The position numbers and the translations under genes were made by a program. Source: Geobacteraceae bacterium (GTDB taxonomy: Bacteria; Desulfobacterota; Desulfuromonadia; Geobacterales; Pseudopelobacteraceae). From it: a stretch of DNA of 64,000 bases. Of this stretch, positions 10,560 to 19,678 are shown in pieces. Numbering within the stretch: position 1 is the stretch's first letter; every line of letters starts with the position of its first letter. Under the pieces are notes generated by a model. That model was not told where the DNA came from, did not search any database, and saw nothing but the letters and a program-made list of their open reading frames with translations. The stretch covers positions 16,383 to 80,382 of the forward strand of contig JANXYR010000034.1 of assembly GCA_025355965.1 (NCBI GenBank), read 5' to 3'.

Positions 10560-10596
10560 GGCGCTAACTCCAAAAAATCTGATTAATTGCCGCGTG

Positions 10597-10625
10597 TATA
10601 TAACATGAAAAACTACCGGTTACAA
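10597..10625 (-). promoter_or_regulatory. Promoter of the gatCAB run
   Basis: Minus strand: -35 TTGTAA (10620-10625), 17-base spacer, -10 TATATA (10597-10602), about 38 bases upstream of the gatC start. It diverges from the rplM promoter, and a perfect palindrome (10627-10641) abuts its -35 side. Confidence 0.6.
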
Positions 10626-10626
10626 C

Positions 10627-10641
10627 ATTGATCAGATCAAT
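10627..10641. repeat. Perfect 15-base palindrome between two divergent promoters
   Basis: ATTGATCAGATCAAT: two 7-base arms around a single A. It lies 1 base beyond the gatC -35 element and 24 bases from the rplM -35 element, a position suited to an operator. No regulator can be named. Confidence 0.5.
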
Positions 10642-10665
10642 TTAGTTGTCCTGATAATTTTTCAC

Positions 10666-10694
10666 TTGACACGAACTCTCTCTTTCAGTAAGTT
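10666..10694 (+). promoter_or_regulatory. Promoter of rplM-rpsI
   Basis: Plus strand: consensus -35 TTGACA (10666-10671), 17-base spacer, -10 TAAGTT (10689-10694). Transcription would start about 55 bases before the rplM ATG, leaving room for the hairpin leader at 10718-10734. Confidence 0.6.
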
Positions 10695-10717
10695 ACACCT
10701 CTTCAAAAAAATCATGG

Positions 10718-10734
10718 CCTGTAGTCTCTACAGG
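10718..10734 (+). promoter_or_regulatory. Hairpin in the rplM leader
   Basis: CCTGTAG and CTACAGG form a perfect 7-pair stem with a 3-base loop in the rplM 5' untranslated region, followed by a GC-rich stretch just before the weak ribosome binding site. Ribosomal-protein operons led by L13 are autoregulated through leader structures in some bacteria, so this may be an L13-binding leader; that is inference. Confidence 0.4.
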
Positions 10735-10757
10735 TTGTAACCGCGGGCGGGGAATTT

Positions 10758-11186
10758 ATGAAAACAGAAGTAGCGAAAGCAGCAGATGTAAAACGTGATT
10801 GGTATATTGTTGATGCACAGGATGCTGTTCTGGGCCGCCTTTCAACCCAGATAGCAAATGTTCTGCGCGGTAAAAACAAGGCTCTTTACACACCCAGTGT
10901 TGATACCGGTGATTTTGTCATTGTCGTGAACGCTGAAAAGATCGCCCTGACTGGTCGCAAGTTAGCCGACAAAATTTATTACAGCCACTCAGGATACGTT
11001 GGTGGGTTGAAAGAAATTTCGGCTGGCAAACTGCTTGAAAAGAAGCCTGAAGAGCTCATCAAGAAAGCTGTCAAAGGGATGCTCCCCAAGAACAAACTTG
11101 CACGGGCCATGCTCAGCAAGCTGAAAATCTATGCGGGACCAAGCCATCCACACGCAGCTCAGTTGCCTAAGAACCTGGCACTTTAA
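10758..11186 (+). CDS. rplM: 50S ribosomal protein L13
   Basis: A 142-residue L13, typical length (conserved [18 protein letters not shown] near the start, [16 protein letters not shown], and C-terminal [11 protein letters not shown]). An early-assembling 50S protein. It forms the usual two-gene operon with rpsI, 21 bases downstream, and is expressed from the promoter at 10666-10694. Confidence 0.98.
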   Translation: MKTEVAKAADVKRDWYIVDAQDAVLGRLSTQIANVLRGKNKALYTPSVDTGDFVIVVNAEKIALTGRKLADKIYYSHSGYVGGLKEISAGKLLEKKPEELIKKAVKGMLPKNKLARAMLSKLKIYAGPSHPHAAQLPKNLAL

Positions 11187-11207
11187 TATTTCCAAGGAGA
11201 AAACGAT

Positions 11208-11600
11208 ATGGCAGCAGTTAGTTATTATGGAACAGGCAAACGCAAGACTTCAATTGCTCGTGTTTGGCTTAAGCCCGGTGTTGGTACTTTTACCGTAAAT
11301 CACAAAACTCTAGATGAATACTTCGGTCGCGAAACCTCCAAAATGGTTGTCCGTCAGCCGTTTGAACTGGTTGAAAAAGTCGGCATTTTTGATGTGTTCG
11401 TAACTGTTTCAGGTGGTGGCGATACTGGCCAGGCCGGTGCTATCAAGCACGGCATAACCAAAGCTCTGCTTCTGCATGAGCCGGAACTACGCGGCGTCCT
11501 CAAGAAAGCTGGTTTTATCACCCGCGACTCACGCATAAAAGAACGTAAAAAGTACGGCAGGAAAGCAGCACGCGCCCGCTTCCAGTTCTCCAAGCGTTAA
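11208..11600 (+). CDS. rpsI: 30S ribosomal protein S9
   Basis: A 130-residue S9, typical length ([16 protein letters not shown] at the start and the basic tail RARFQFSKR at the end, whose terminal residues reach the ribosomal P site). A strong AAGGAG ribosome binding site lies just upstream. Co-transcribed with rplM; an intrinsic terminator follows 30 bases after the stop. Confidence 0.98.
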   Translation: MAAVSYYGTGKRKTSIARVWLKPGVGTFTVNHKTLDEYFGRETSKMVVRQPFELVEKVGIFDVFVTVSGGGDTGQAGAIKHGITKALLLHEPELRGVLKKAGFITRDSRIKERKKYGRKAARARFQFSKR

Positions 11601-11630
11601 TAGTTGGAATAGGCCACACTGTTGTATTGC

Positions 11631-11664
11631 AAGGGGAAATCCGAAAGGGTTTCCCCTTTTTTTT
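11631..11664 (+). terminator. Intrinsic terminator of rplM-rpsI
   Basis: AAGGGGAAA and TTTCCCCTT form a 9-pair stem around a 10-base loop, followed by a run of T residues. It ends the rplM-rpsI transcript. Confidence 0.9.
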
Positions 11665-11801
11665 ATGCATCCGAAAAATGGTACGAGTCGATGGTAAATA
11701 AATATACCCTTTCCGCTGGACGTCCCACTATTTTTTCCATTGTCCATTATAATTCTTCCTGCTATTGTTCTTCAGTGAAGTATTAATGGGGGTCTAGACG
11801 A

Positions 11802-12059
11802 ATGATGGATAAATACGTTTCCGATCTTGCTGCACAAATGGGAATTCATAAGTTGAAAATATCAGTGACAGATGGCACAAGATTGGGCTGTAGGGATATG
11901 CATCTAATTAACTATTCATCGGGCAACAAGTTGGTCGGCGGACTTATTCATCATTCAGAACTTGAACATTTGCAGAAGGGCATCATAAACCACAAACTGG
12001 AAATTCAAATACGATCTGCCCTTGCTAGGCTTAAACGATTGCTGGATTCTCGATTATAA
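11802..12059 (+). CDS. Small protein of unknown function
   Basis: An 85-residue protein I do not recognise. It starts MMDKYVSDLAAQMG (the ATG at 11805 is also possible), preceded by a GGGGG ribosome binding stretch about 10 bases upstream. There is no signal peptide or membrane segment. The C-terminal third is a basic amphipathic helix (IQIRSALARLKRLLDSRL). A good -10-like TATAAT sits at 11748-11753, but no -35 is convincing. It is flanked by terminators at 11631-11664 and 12094-12128, so it is probably a single-gene transcript. Confidence 0.65.
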   Translation: MMDKYVSDLAAQMGIHKLKISVTDGTRLGCRDMHLINYSSGNKLVGGLIHHSELEHLQKGIINHKLEIQIRSALARLKRLLDSRL

Positions 12060-12093
12060 AAGGGGAGCAGACACATCGAAGGCACTTTTGATG

Positions 12094-12128
12094 GAAGGTC
12101 GGCGTAGATAGTCGGCCTTTCCTTTTTG
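12094..12128 (+). terminator. Intrinsic terminator after the small unknown gene
   Basis: AAGGTCGGC (12095-12103) pairs with GTCGGCCTT (12111-12119) using two G-T pairs, with a 7-base loop and a T-rich tail. It isolates the 85-residue gene from argC. Confidence 0.7.
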
Positions 12129-12246
12129 AGTGGCGGCGGTACTTTTCAAGGTGAAACCGGCATAGAGACCAATGCTGGCTTAAATATACAAAACTGATTA
12201 ACTTACATAGTTTACACTTTTCAAATATCTGAAAGGAGTCATACCC

Positions 12247-13287
12247 ATGTTGAATGTTGCCATCGTAGGAGCCAGCGGCTACACCGGGTTGGAATTGATA
12301 CGTATCCTCCATTGCCATCCAGAGGTAGCGGTGACCTGCCTGACCTCTGAACAGAGCGCCTGTAAGAATATATCTGATGTGTTCCCGACTTTACGTGGGC
12401 GTTGCGATATAGTACTGGAAAACCTGGAGCCGGTACGGATCGCAGAAAAAGCTGATATAGTTTTTACTGCATTACCTCATAAAGCGGCTATGGAGGTTGT
12501 ACCGACATTTCTTAAGCTGGGTAAAAAGGTCATCGATCTGTCTGCCGATTATCGTCTTTCCGATCCAGCTGTGTATGGTGAATGGTACGAACCACACCTC
12601 AATCCTGCCAACCTTAAAAAAGCGGTATATGGACTACCAGAGATAAGGAGAGCCAAGATCAAAGGAGCAAAGCTGGTTGCCAACCCCGGTTGCTATCCAA
12701 CCAGCATTATCCTTGGTTTGGCTCCGCTATTGAATAAGGGGTTGATAGACTTGACAAGTATCATTGCTGACTCCGCTTCCGGCGTTACCGGCGCCGGACG
12801 CGCTGCCAAGGTGGACAGCCTGTATTGCGAGGTTAATGAGGGTTATAAGGCATACGGAACGGGTGGCGTACATCGCCACATTCCCGAAATTGAACAGGAG
12901 CTCTCCCTGCTGGCAGGTGAACAGTTAAAAATAACTTTTACTCCACATCTTGTGCCGATGGATAGAGGTATCCTTTCAACGATCTACGCTACCCCAACAA
13001 AAGAGATCACCAACGAAATGATCGCCAAGCTATACCAGGAATTTTACGCAGGTGAACCATTCGTTCGAGTCCTCATGAATGGCAACCTTCCTTCTACCGC
13101 TTTTGTACGTGGCTCAAACTTCTGTGACATTGTTCCTCTGGTTGATGCGCGTACCGGTCGGATTATAGTCGTTTCGGCTATCGACAACCTCGTAAAGGGT
13201 GCTTCCGGCCAAGCCGTACAGAATATGAACCTGGTCTGTGGTTTTCCTGAAACGACCGGATTGGAAGGTCTGGCACTGTTCCCCTGA
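12247..13287 (+). CDS. argC: N-acetyl-gamma-glutamyl-phosphate reductase
   Basis: A 346-residue ArgC, which reduces N-acetylglutamyl phosphate to the semialdehyde with NADPH in arginine synthesis. The N-terminal Rossmann motif ([12 protein letters not shown]) and the active-site Cys in NPGCYPTS are present; the length is typical. Shine-Dalgarno AAAGGAG precedes the ATG. No other arg genes are adjacent; ygiQ starts 3 bases after the stop and is probably translationally coupled. Confidence 0.96.
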   Translation: MLNVAIVGASGYTGLELIRILHCHPEVAVTCLTSEQSACKNISDVFPTLRGRCDIVLENLEPVRIAEKADIVFTALPHKAAMEVVPTFLKLGKKVIDLSADYRLSDPAVYGEWYEPHLNPANLKKAVYGLPEIRRAKIKGAKLVANPGCYPTSIILGLAPLLNKGLIDLTSIIADSASGVTGAGRAAKVDSLYCEVNEGYKAYGTGGVHRHIPEIEQELSLLAGEQLKITFTPHLVPMDRGILSTIYATPTKEITNEMIAKLYQEFYAGEPFVRVLMNGNLPSTAFVRGSNFCDIVPLVDARTGRIIVVSAIDNLVKGASGQAVQNMNLVCGFPETTGLEGLALFP

Positions 13288-13290
13288 CCT

Positions 13291-15099
13291 ATGCCATTTA
13301 TACCTACGACAGCAGAAGAAGTACGAAAACGGGGCTGGAGCGAATTAGACGTTATCTTCGTCAGCGGCGATGCCTATATTGATCATCCTGCTTTTGGAGT
13401 GCCGCTGTTGGCTCGCTGGCTTGAGTACCACGGTTTTCGGGTCGGCATCATCGCCCAACCTGATTGGCGTTCGAAAGAGCCCTTCATGGCGCTTGGCCGC
13501 CCTCGATTGTTTTTTGCCGTTTCGGCTGGTGCCATGGATTCGATGGTCGCCCACTACACACCTGCCCGCAAACTGCGGCACGATGATGCCTACACTCCCG
13601 GTAACCGCCACGGCGCCCGCCCCAACCGCGCCACAATGGTTTATACCTCCCGTTTGAAAGAAGCATTCAAGGACGTGCCGATCGTTATTGGAGGCATTGA
13701 AGCATCACTACGCCGTTTTACTCACTACGACTTTTGGGAAAACAAGGTACGTCGCTCGATCCTGTTCGATGCCAAAGCGGATCTGCTGATCTACGGTATG
13801 GCTGAGCTATCTATACTGGAAGTAGCAAAGCGGATGCGTGATGGAGAGTTGCTGAGAGATATCCGCGATGTGCGGGGCACAGCATATATTACTAGCGAAT
13901 TTGAAAATAGCAGTTATGCCACAATCCCATCCTATGAGGAAATATCTGCATCCAAAGAAAAATTTGCGGCGGCCTTCCGCCTAGCCTACCTCCAACAGAA
14001 TCCCTGGTCTGCTCAGGTTGTTGTGCAGCAGCATGGCAACCGAATTCTGGTCTGCAATCCTCCGTCTATCCCTCTGACAGAGGTTGAGATGGACGCAGTC
14101 TATGCACTTCCGTTTGAAAAGGGCCCTCATCCGACGTACCTCGAAACTATCCCGGCATGGGATCAGATTAAAAACTCGGTTACCAGTCATCGGGGTTGTT
14201 TTGGTGGATGCGCATTCTGTGCTATCACCATGCATCAAGGTAAAACAATCCAGTCGCGCAGTAAAAGTTCCATCCTCGCCGAAATATCAGCTATGACAAG
14301 CAAATCGTGGTTTCGCGGTACCGTCAGCGATATCGGCGGACCGACCGCCAACATGTTCGGCCTCGGCTGTAGCAACTCTGACGCAATGAAAAAATGTCAG
14401 CGCGAAAGCTGCATATTCCCCAATATATGCCAGAACCTTCGAACTGGTGACAAGCCTGCTACGTCACTGCTGCAGGCAGCTCGTTCTCTGGAGGGTGTAA
14501 AGCACACAGCTGTTTCATCAGGTGTACGTTACGATCTTCTGGAGAGGCAACCTGCGTACTTCAGTGAGTTGACAGGTCACCATGTCAGTGGTCTTCTCAA
14601 AATTGCTCCGGAGCATCTGGTTGACCATGTAACAGATGTAATGCGCAAACCGGGGAAGAAAGCTTTTGAAACATTCCTTGTCCGTTTTCGTGAAGAAAGC
14701 CTTCGGTTTGGTAAACATCAATATATCGTGCCGTACCTTATCTCCGGGCACCCAGGGTGTACGTTGGCTGACATGCTTGAACTGGCACTTATCCTGAAAA
14801 AAATGGGGATCAAGGTGGAGCAGGTCCAGGATTTCACCCCTACTCCTGGCACTATTGCAACGTGTATGTATTATAGCGGGTTTGATCCGATGACAGGAAA
14901 ACGGGTATTCACGGCAACAAGTGACCGTGAAAAGGGGTTGCAGAAGTCTTTGTTGCTATGGCACCTGCCAACAGAAAGGGCCAAGGTGATGGAGGCTTTA
15001 AGGGCGTTGGGACACGAAAGTGATTCGGGTCTGCTGTGGGGTGCTGAAGCCGGAAGCGTCCAAAGAACCAAAAAATATACCACAAAAAAAGCCCGCTGA
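13291..15099 (+). CDS. ygiQ: YgiQ-family radical SAM protein
   Basis: A 602-residue YgiQ / UPF0313 protein. An N-terminal B12-binding-like region (about 1-200) precedes a radical-SAM core with CFGGCAFC (CX3CX2C) near residue 305. The C-terminal segment is shorter than in the longest homologues (600-760 residues). The substrate of the family is unknown. It begins 3 bases after argC. Its last codons and stop overlap a minus-strand terminator hairpin belonging to the cold-shock gene. Confidence 0.88.
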   Translation: MPFIPTTAEEVRKRGWSELDVIFVSGDAYIDHPAFGVPLLARWLEYHGFRVGIIAQPDWRSKEPFMALGRPRLFFAVSAGAMDSMVAHYTPARKLRHDDAYTPGNRHGARPNRATMVYTSRLKEAFKDVPIVIGGIEASLRRFTHYDFWENKVRRSILFDAKADLLIYGMAELSILEVAKRMRDGELLRDIRDVRGTAYITSEFENSSYATIPSYEEISASKEKFAAAFRLAYLQQNPWSAQVVVQQHGNRILVCNPPSIPLTEVEMDAVYALPFEKGPHPTYLETIPAWDQIKNSVTSHRGCFGGCAFCAITMHQGKTIQSRSKSSILAEISAMTSKSWFRGTVSDIGGPTANMFGLGCSNSDAMKKCQRESCIFPNICQNLRTGDKPATSLLQAARSLEGVKHTAVSSGVRYDLLERQPAYFSELTGHHVSGLLKIAPEHLVDHVTDVMRKPGKKAFETFLVRFREESLRFGKHQYIVPYLISGHPGCTLADMLELALILKKMGIKVEQVQDFTPTPGTIATCMYYSGFDPMTGKRVFTATSDREKGLQKSLLLWHLPTERAKVMEALRALGHESDSGLLWGAEAGSVQRTKKYTTKKAR

Positions 15100-15113
15100 G
15101 ACCAGCAGGCTTT
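15084..15113 (-). terminator. Intrinsic terminator of the cold-shock gene, overlapping the end of ygiQ
   Basis: Minus strand: AAAGCCTGCTG pairs with CAGCGGGCTTT with one mismatch around a 4-base loop, followed by seven T residues. It lies 28 bases past the cold-shock stop codon. The hairpin contains the ygiQ stop codon on the opposite strand. Confidence 0.8.
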
Positions 15114-15141
15114 AGATATTTCATTAGATGTCAGCAAAAAA

Positions 15142-15342
15142 CTACTTCTTAACTACGTTAGCAGCCTGAAGACCTTTTGGGCCCTGGGTGATTTCAAAGG
15201 TTACTGCATCACCTTCTGCAAGTGATTTAAAACCGTCGCCGCCAATAGCGGAGAAATGAACAAAAACATCTTCGCCGCCTTCCTGCTCGATGAAACCAAA
15301 CCCTTTTGTGTCGTTAAACCATTTTACTTTTCCGTTTGCCAT
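15142..15342 (-). CDS. Cold-shock protein, CspA family
   Basis: A 66-residue cold-shock domain protein: [20 protein letters not shown] contains RNP1 (KGFGFI), and VFVHFSAI is RNP2. These proteins bind single-stranded RNA or DNA and melt RNA structure. A very strong Shine-Dalgarno (AAAAGGAGGCAGG) precedes the ATG. A leader of about 140 bases separates it from a candidate promoter, as is usual for cold-shock mRNAs. Confidence 0.96.
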   Translation of the reverse strand: MANGKVKWFNDTKGFGFIEQEGGEDVFVHFSAIGGDGFKSLAEGDAVTFEITQGPKGLQAANVVKK

Positions 15343-15490
15343 TTCCTGCCTCCTTTTTTGTCCGGCCTGAGCCTGGACTTCTGGTTACCGCTTAAGTTTC
15401 TGGAGTCTGATGCAGGAAAAGCGCAAAGCCTGGTCAAACGTGCTACTTGCAACGTTCTGCAAAAACTTCCGAAACTGCGTGCTTGAGTCG

Positions 15491-15518
15491 TTTATCACAG
15501 CCATAAAGCGGGTGTCAA
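15491..15518 (-). promoter_or_regulatory. Promoter of the cold-shock gene with a long leader
   Basis: Minus strand: consensus -35 TTGACA (15513-15518), 16-base spacer, -10 GATAAA (15491-15496) with an upstream TG that makes an extended -10. The transcript would carry a leader of about 140 bases (15343 to about 15484), which is otherwise free of genes. The gap between this gene and mlaC (15343-15611) holds nothing else I can support. Confidence 0.55.
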
Positions 15519-15611
15519 GACAATTCACATCTAACCCCAATAAACGGGAAAGTGCTTTAACTAAGCTATTTTCTGCCAAAAAAGCGTATAAAATAGCTTT
15601 AACTTACTAAT

Positions 15612-16202
15612 TTATGGTGCCTTCAATTCATCATTTTTACTTTGGAGTTTTTTCACAAGTTTGTCATAACCGTTAGCGGTTATAATTTTGTTGAACTGGC
15701 TGCGATAGTTTGAGATAAGGCTCACACCTTCAATAACGACATCGTATACCATCCACTTGCCATCATGCTTGAACATGCGGTAATCAAGCGTGAACTCGTC
15801 GCGGGCCGCAGTAATGACCTTCGACTTAATCTCTGCATGGTCTTCCTCTAAGATTTCTTTGATATAGACGATTTTCTCATTGTTGTAAGACTCGATCTTC
15901 CCGGCATATGAATTTTCAAGTAAAGTAGCGAACAGTTCTGCGAATTGCTTCTTCTCTGCCGCGCTGCGTGTATTCCAATGTTTGCCAAGCGAACGCTTTG
16001 CCATCTCTGAATAGTCGAATATTATACTAATAGTTTTCTTCAGGGCTTGGCGCCGCTTCACATCATTTTTTTTCATCTCCTTATCAGCAACAATACGTAC
16101 AACTTCATCTACGGTCTTTTTAACATCTTCGGTCGGATTTGCACATGCAACCGAAGCAATGAATATCGATGCAGTCAGTACAACTAAAACTCGTTTCAAC
16201 AT
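15612..16202 (-). CDS. mlaC: MlaC-type periplasmic phospholipid-binding protein
   Basis: A 196-residue exported protein with a signal peptide (VLVVLTASIFIASVACA) and the Ttg2D/MlaC fold (the KRSLGKHWNTRSAAEKKQF segment and the DYRMFKHDGKWMVYDVVIEGVSL core, quoted here in part). MlaC carries phospholipid between the outer membrane and the MlaFED complex. It is the last gene of the operon, 20 bases after a TolC-family gene. Confidence 0.9.
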   Translation of the reverse strand: MLKRVLVVLTASIFIASVACANPTEDVKKTVDEVVRIVADKEMKKNDVKRRQALKKTISIIFDYSEMAKRSLGKHWNTRSAAEKKQFAELFATLLENSYAGKIESYNNEKIVYIKEILEEDHAEIKSKVITAARDEFTLDYRMFKHDGKWMVYDVVIEGVSLISNYRSQFNKIITANGYDKLVKKLQSKNDELKAP

Positions 16203-16222
16203 GCGATCTCCTCCAGATTTTT

Positions 16223-17593
16223 TTAATGGCTGTGCGAAGGTTCGTTTGTAGCGTAGTCAAGATTCGCGGCTGCAATGCGATAATTGTAGATTGATTTAAA
16301 AAAATCAGCTCGCATGCTTGAATAGGCTTGAAGCGCTTCAAAGATATCTTTGGCCGGTCCCATGCCGAAGTCAAAGTTTGCAACTGCTGTAACTGTCCAT
16401 TTCTTGGCATTCAGGTACGCACTACGCGTTGCTGTGGCACTGTTTTTGGCCTCTATCAGATCCAGGTAATATTTTTTTACCTGAAGCGGAACATTTGTAT
16501 CAGCAAACGTCCGAGTGCTGAGCAGGCGGTTGTACTGAGCCCGCTCTCCGGCCACCTTGGCACCGGTAATGCCAAAATCCAGTTTCCAGCGCGCCCCAAT
16601 GGCAACGCCGGCGTTTAGATGATTGAACTGATCGTTGATGTAGGGATTTTGGACCCGCTCACGTTCGTCTGAATAGGCCCAGGAAAAAAGACCCCCCAGA
16701 AAAATATCAGGATAATAGTTGGCCTTGGCCGCTTCAACAAGCGCTGTGCGGGCCTTTAGCCCTTCGGCAATCTGGCGAAACTCGGGGCGGCGGAGGCGAG
16801 CGTTTTCTATATATGTCTCCAGAGTAGGAATTTCGACGTCAACAATCACAAGACGCTCAGTTGCGGTCTCCAATTGAGCATCAACCGGCAGGCCAAGTCT
16901 CGCTCTCAGAGCGGCCAAAGCAAGAGCCTCCCCTTTCTTTGCTTCCTCAAGATACTTTGTTGCAATTCCGGAAAATGCATCCAGTTTATACAGATCCACT
17001 TCATCAACTGAATCTGAGCCCTGATCTAATAATTTACGGGCCTTTTCGCGCGACTTGATCAGAATCTCTTCAATTTCGAGTACCAGTTCCTTCATTTCAC
17101 GAGCCAGCAACAGGCCGTTATAGTATTCATGAACTTTTAGGACGATCTCGTTGGCTCGCTGCTCCTTGCGGGAGCGATCAACCTCGATGCCATGAGTGGC
17201 GGCCTTCATGTTCTCGGATATCTTGCCAAAAGTGTAGAGCGGCTGAATAATGGTCGCATCAGCGCTGGTGAACCAGGTAAGTTCATTGAAACTGAATTTT
17301 TTGTCGGTTTTGATGGGATTAAGATCCTGTCGATTAGCAGTCGGTGCCGGCCCAAACAGAGTAGTCATTTCCAATTGAGGAAAACGGTACGACTTTGCTT
17401 CATCCAGCTTACTGGCCGCCAGATCGATATCGCTCTGCGCTTCGCCAAGTTCTGGCGGCGCTTTCAGTGCCATGCGAATACAGTCGTCAAGTGTCAGAAC
17501 AACAGGAGCTACCGGGGTTTCGGCTGCGGTACTTGTTCCGGATACGGCAAAAAACACCAAGACAGCCATGCCTGTACAAAAAAAAGATTTCAT
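16223..17593 (-). CDS. TolC-family outer-membrane efflux protein
   Basis: A 456-residue outer-membrane-factor protein with a signal peptide (AVLVFFAVSGTSTAAE) and two long coiled-coil repeats of the TolC type. TolC homologues form trimeric outer-membrane and periplasmic channels. There is no lipobox, unlike the second outer-membrane factor at 19679. It lies between mlaD and mlaC with gaps of about 20 bases on each side, so it is probably part of the lipid-transport system and not a drug efflux partner. Confidence 0.9.
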   Translation of the reverse strand: MKSFFCTGMAVLVFFAVSGTSTAAETPVAPVVLTLDDCIRMALKAPPELGEAQSDIDLAASKLDEAKSYRFPQLEMTTLFGPAPTANRQDLNPIKTDKKFSFNELTWFTSADATIIQPLYTFGKISENMKAATHGIEVDRSRKEQRANEIVLKVHEYYNGLLLAREMKELVLEIEEILIKSREKARKLLDQGSDSVDEVDLYKLDAFSGIATKYLEEAKKGEALALAALRARLGLPVDAQLETATERLVIVDVEIPTLETYIENARLRRPEFRQIAEGLKARTALVEAAKANYYPDIFLGGLFSWAYSDERERVQNPYINDQFNHLNAGVAIGARWKLDFGITGAKVAGERAQYNRLLSTRTFADTNVPLQVKKYYLDLIEAKNSATATRSAYLNAKKWTVTAVANFDFGMGPAKDIFEALQAYSSMRADFFKSIYNYRIAAANLDYATNEPSHSH

Positions 17594-17613
17594 CGCTACA
17601 TTCCTTTAGTAGG

Positions 17614-18066
17614 TCACTCAACTTTGCCGTGGATAAACTTGCTGACCAGTTCTTCGATATCGATAGCAGACTCGGTCTCACGGATTTTATCATTATTCCT
17701 CAACATTTTTTCAGAGCCGCCCGGCCGAAGCATGATGAATTTATCACCAATAATACCGCTTGTCCGTACCGAAGCGATGACATCATCAGTGATCTTCACT
17801 CCGGTCTTTATTTTAAGGTAGGCCAGCGCCCGGTCGCCACTTTTTGCATCAAGCCCGATCCGGTCAACCTTCCCAACTTCGACGCCGGCAACTTCAACGC
17901 GTGCACCAGGTTTAAGTCCTGAAACGGAATCAAAGCTGGCCGTGACAGAGTAATAATCGCCGCCACCAAATTCCATTTTGCCCAATTTGATTGAAACATA
18001 CCCCAGGCAAAGGATGCCGATCAGCATAAAAGTACCGACCATCATTTCCAGTTTTATCATGTTCAT
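17614..18066 (-). CDS. mlaD: MlaD-type MCE-domain protein
   Basis: A 150-residue protein with one N-terminal membrane anchor (about 9-28) and an MCE domain (YYSVTASFDSVSGLKPGARV, GVEVGKVD). MCE proteins form hexameric rings that bind lipid in the periplasm and dock on the MlaE permease. The length is typical of single-MCE MlaD. Encoded 23 bases after mlaF. Confidence 0.93.
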   Translation of the reverse strand: MNMIKLEMMVGTFMLIGILCLGYVSIKLGKMEFGGGDYYSVTASFDSVSGLKPGARVEVAGVEVGKVDRIGLDAKSGDRALAYLKIKTGVKITDDVIASVRTSGIIGDKFIMLRPGGSEKMLRNNDKIRETESAIDIEELVSKFIHGKVE

Positions 18067-18089
18067 ATGTGACCTCGTAATTAAATGCT

Positions 18090-18836
18090 CTATATCATCT
18101 GGATCGGGCCGTCCAGGCTGCCGCTGATAAACTGTCGAACCGCCGGATGGTCTGAATTCTTAATATCATCGGATGTGCCGTACTGAAGAATCTTGCCACG
18201 GAACAGCATGGCCACGTTTTGGGCCACATCAAAAATCTCCGGTATTTCGTGCGAAACGATCACCGCGGTAAAACCGAACTTTGCATGAGTATCCTTGATA
18301 AGCTGGTGAATTGCCCGTTTTATGATCGGATCAAGACCTGTCGTCGGTTCATCGAATAAAATTATCTTTGGGTTGAGTACAACCGCTCTTGCAAGGCCGA
18401 CCCGTTTTTTCATGCCACCTGAAAGTTCATCCGGGAATTTGTTTTCAATGTTCTTCAAACCGACATCTTCAAGAGCTGAAAGGACTTTACCTCTGATCTC
18501 CTCTTTTGAAAGGGATGTCTTTTCTTCCAGTGGGAACGCAACATTTTCAAAAACAGTCATCGAATCAAAGAGCGCCACATTCTGAAACAGCATGCCGAAT
18601 TTTTCGCGGATCCGGTTCAATTCGGAGCGGCGTACATCAATAATACTCTCGCCATCAACCTCAACAGCACCGCTATCAGGCTGAAGCAGGCCGATCAGGT
18701 GTTTGAGTAGTACGCTCTTCCCTTCGCCGCTGGGACCGATGATCGCAGTAATTTTACCATCTGGGATGTCAAGATCAAGTCCATCAAGCACCTTTTGCAT
18801 GCCAAATGACTTATGCACATTTCGTATAGAAATCAT
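18090..18836 (-). CDS. mlaF: MlaF-type ABC transporter ATPase
   Basis: A 248-residue ABC ATPase: Walker A GPSGEGKS, signature LSGGMKKR, Walker B IILFDEP. MlaF powers lipid transport through MlaE. I chose the ATG at 18836, which overlaps the mlaE stop as TGATG and gives the usual family N-terminus MISIRNVHKSFG. An in-frame ATG at 18869 would add 11 residues and overlap mlaE. The overlap implies translational coupling. Confidence 0.94.
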   Translation of the reverse strand: MISIRNVHKSFGMQKVLDGLDLDIPDGKITAIIGPSGEGKSVLLKHLIGLLQPDSGAVEVDGESIIDVRRSELNRIREKFGMLFQNVALFDSMTVFENVAFPLEEKTSLSKEEIRGKVLSALEDVGLKNIENKFPDELSGGMKKRVGLARAVVLNPKIILFDEPTTGLDPIIKRAIHQLIKDTHAKFGFTAVIVSHEIPEIFDVAQNVAMLFRGKILQYGTSDDIKNSDHPAVRQFISGSLDGPIQMI

Positions 18837-19612
18837 CAGAGCAGTACCGAAGTGAGGAAGTAATCCCACACAAGAATAATAACGGATGTCAACACAACCG
18901 ACTCGGTCGTGGCTTTGGAAACGCCTTCAGCCCCATGACCGGCGTAGTATCCTTTATAGCAGCCGATCCACGCGATGATCACACCGAAGGAAAATGATTT
19001 CACAAAACCGGAGTATACGTCGCGCCAGACAACCGATTTTTCCATTTCATAGAAATAAGCCCCGGGATTAACTCCCAGCAGTTTGACGCCGACGAGCCAA
19101 CCACCATAGATGCCGATCACATCAAAGATGGCGCATAACAGGGGAAGAGAAATCATTGCCGCGATGAATTTAGGAGTAACCAGATATTTAAAGGGGTCAA
19201 GCGCCATGGTTTCAAGCGCGTCAATCTGCTCGGTTATTCTCATGATACCGATTTCGGCCGTGATTGCGCTACCGGCCCTTCCGGTCACCATCAGGGCAGT
19301 GAGTACCGGCCCGAGTTCACGAATCAGGGAAAGCGCCACCGCCGTACCAAGCATACCCTCCGAACCAAACTTTGTCAGAGTGTAATACCCCTGTAGACCG
19401 AGAACCATACCGGTAAATGCGCCGGTCAGCACGATTACAAACAGCGACTTCGTGCCGATAAAACGCAACTGCTTCAGAACATGCACGAAGCTGCCCGGTC
19501 GCCGAACAATCATGTAGAGCGAATAGAGCAGAAACCACCCTGTTCGTCCCAAGTCGCGCACAATTCCTATCGTTAAATGACCAAGTGCCTGGACCACGTA
19601 AATCCTTTGCAT
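18836..19612 (-). CDS. mlaE: MlaE-type ABC transporter permease
   Basis: A 258-residue integral membrane permease of the MlaE family with about five or six hydrophobic segments and the conserved GTAVALSLIRELGPVLTAL region. It forms the transmembrane core of the MlaFED lipid transporter. It is the first gene of the leftward operon mlaE-mlaF-mlaD-tolC-mlaC. No mlaA or mlaB gene is present. The 66-base gap to the upstream oprM-type gene has only weak promoter-like sequence. Confidence 0.94.
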   Translation of the reverse strand: MQRIYVVQALGHLTIGIVRDLGRTGWFLLYSLYMIVRRPGSFVHVLKQLRFIGTKSLFVIVLTGAFTGMVLGLQGYYTLTKFGSEGMLGTAVALSLIRELGPVLTALMVTGRAGSAITAEIGIMRITEQIDALETMALDPFKYLVTPKFIAAMISLPLLCAIFDVIGIYGGWLVGVKLLGVNPGAYFYEMEKSVVWRDVYSGFVKSFSFGVIIAWIGCYKGYYAGHGAEGVSKATTESVVLTSVIILVWDYFLTSVLL

Positions 19613-19678
19613 GCGAAAAAAGTAAGTGAAAAAATATACATCAACACTTTATAAAAGCAAAGCGTAACTTGATTAAAG

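Noticed and set aside
19613..19678. Possible promoter of the mla operon (TTGCTT and TATATT)
   Set aside because: The -35 match is poor and the spacer is 16 bases; too weak to list as a feature.
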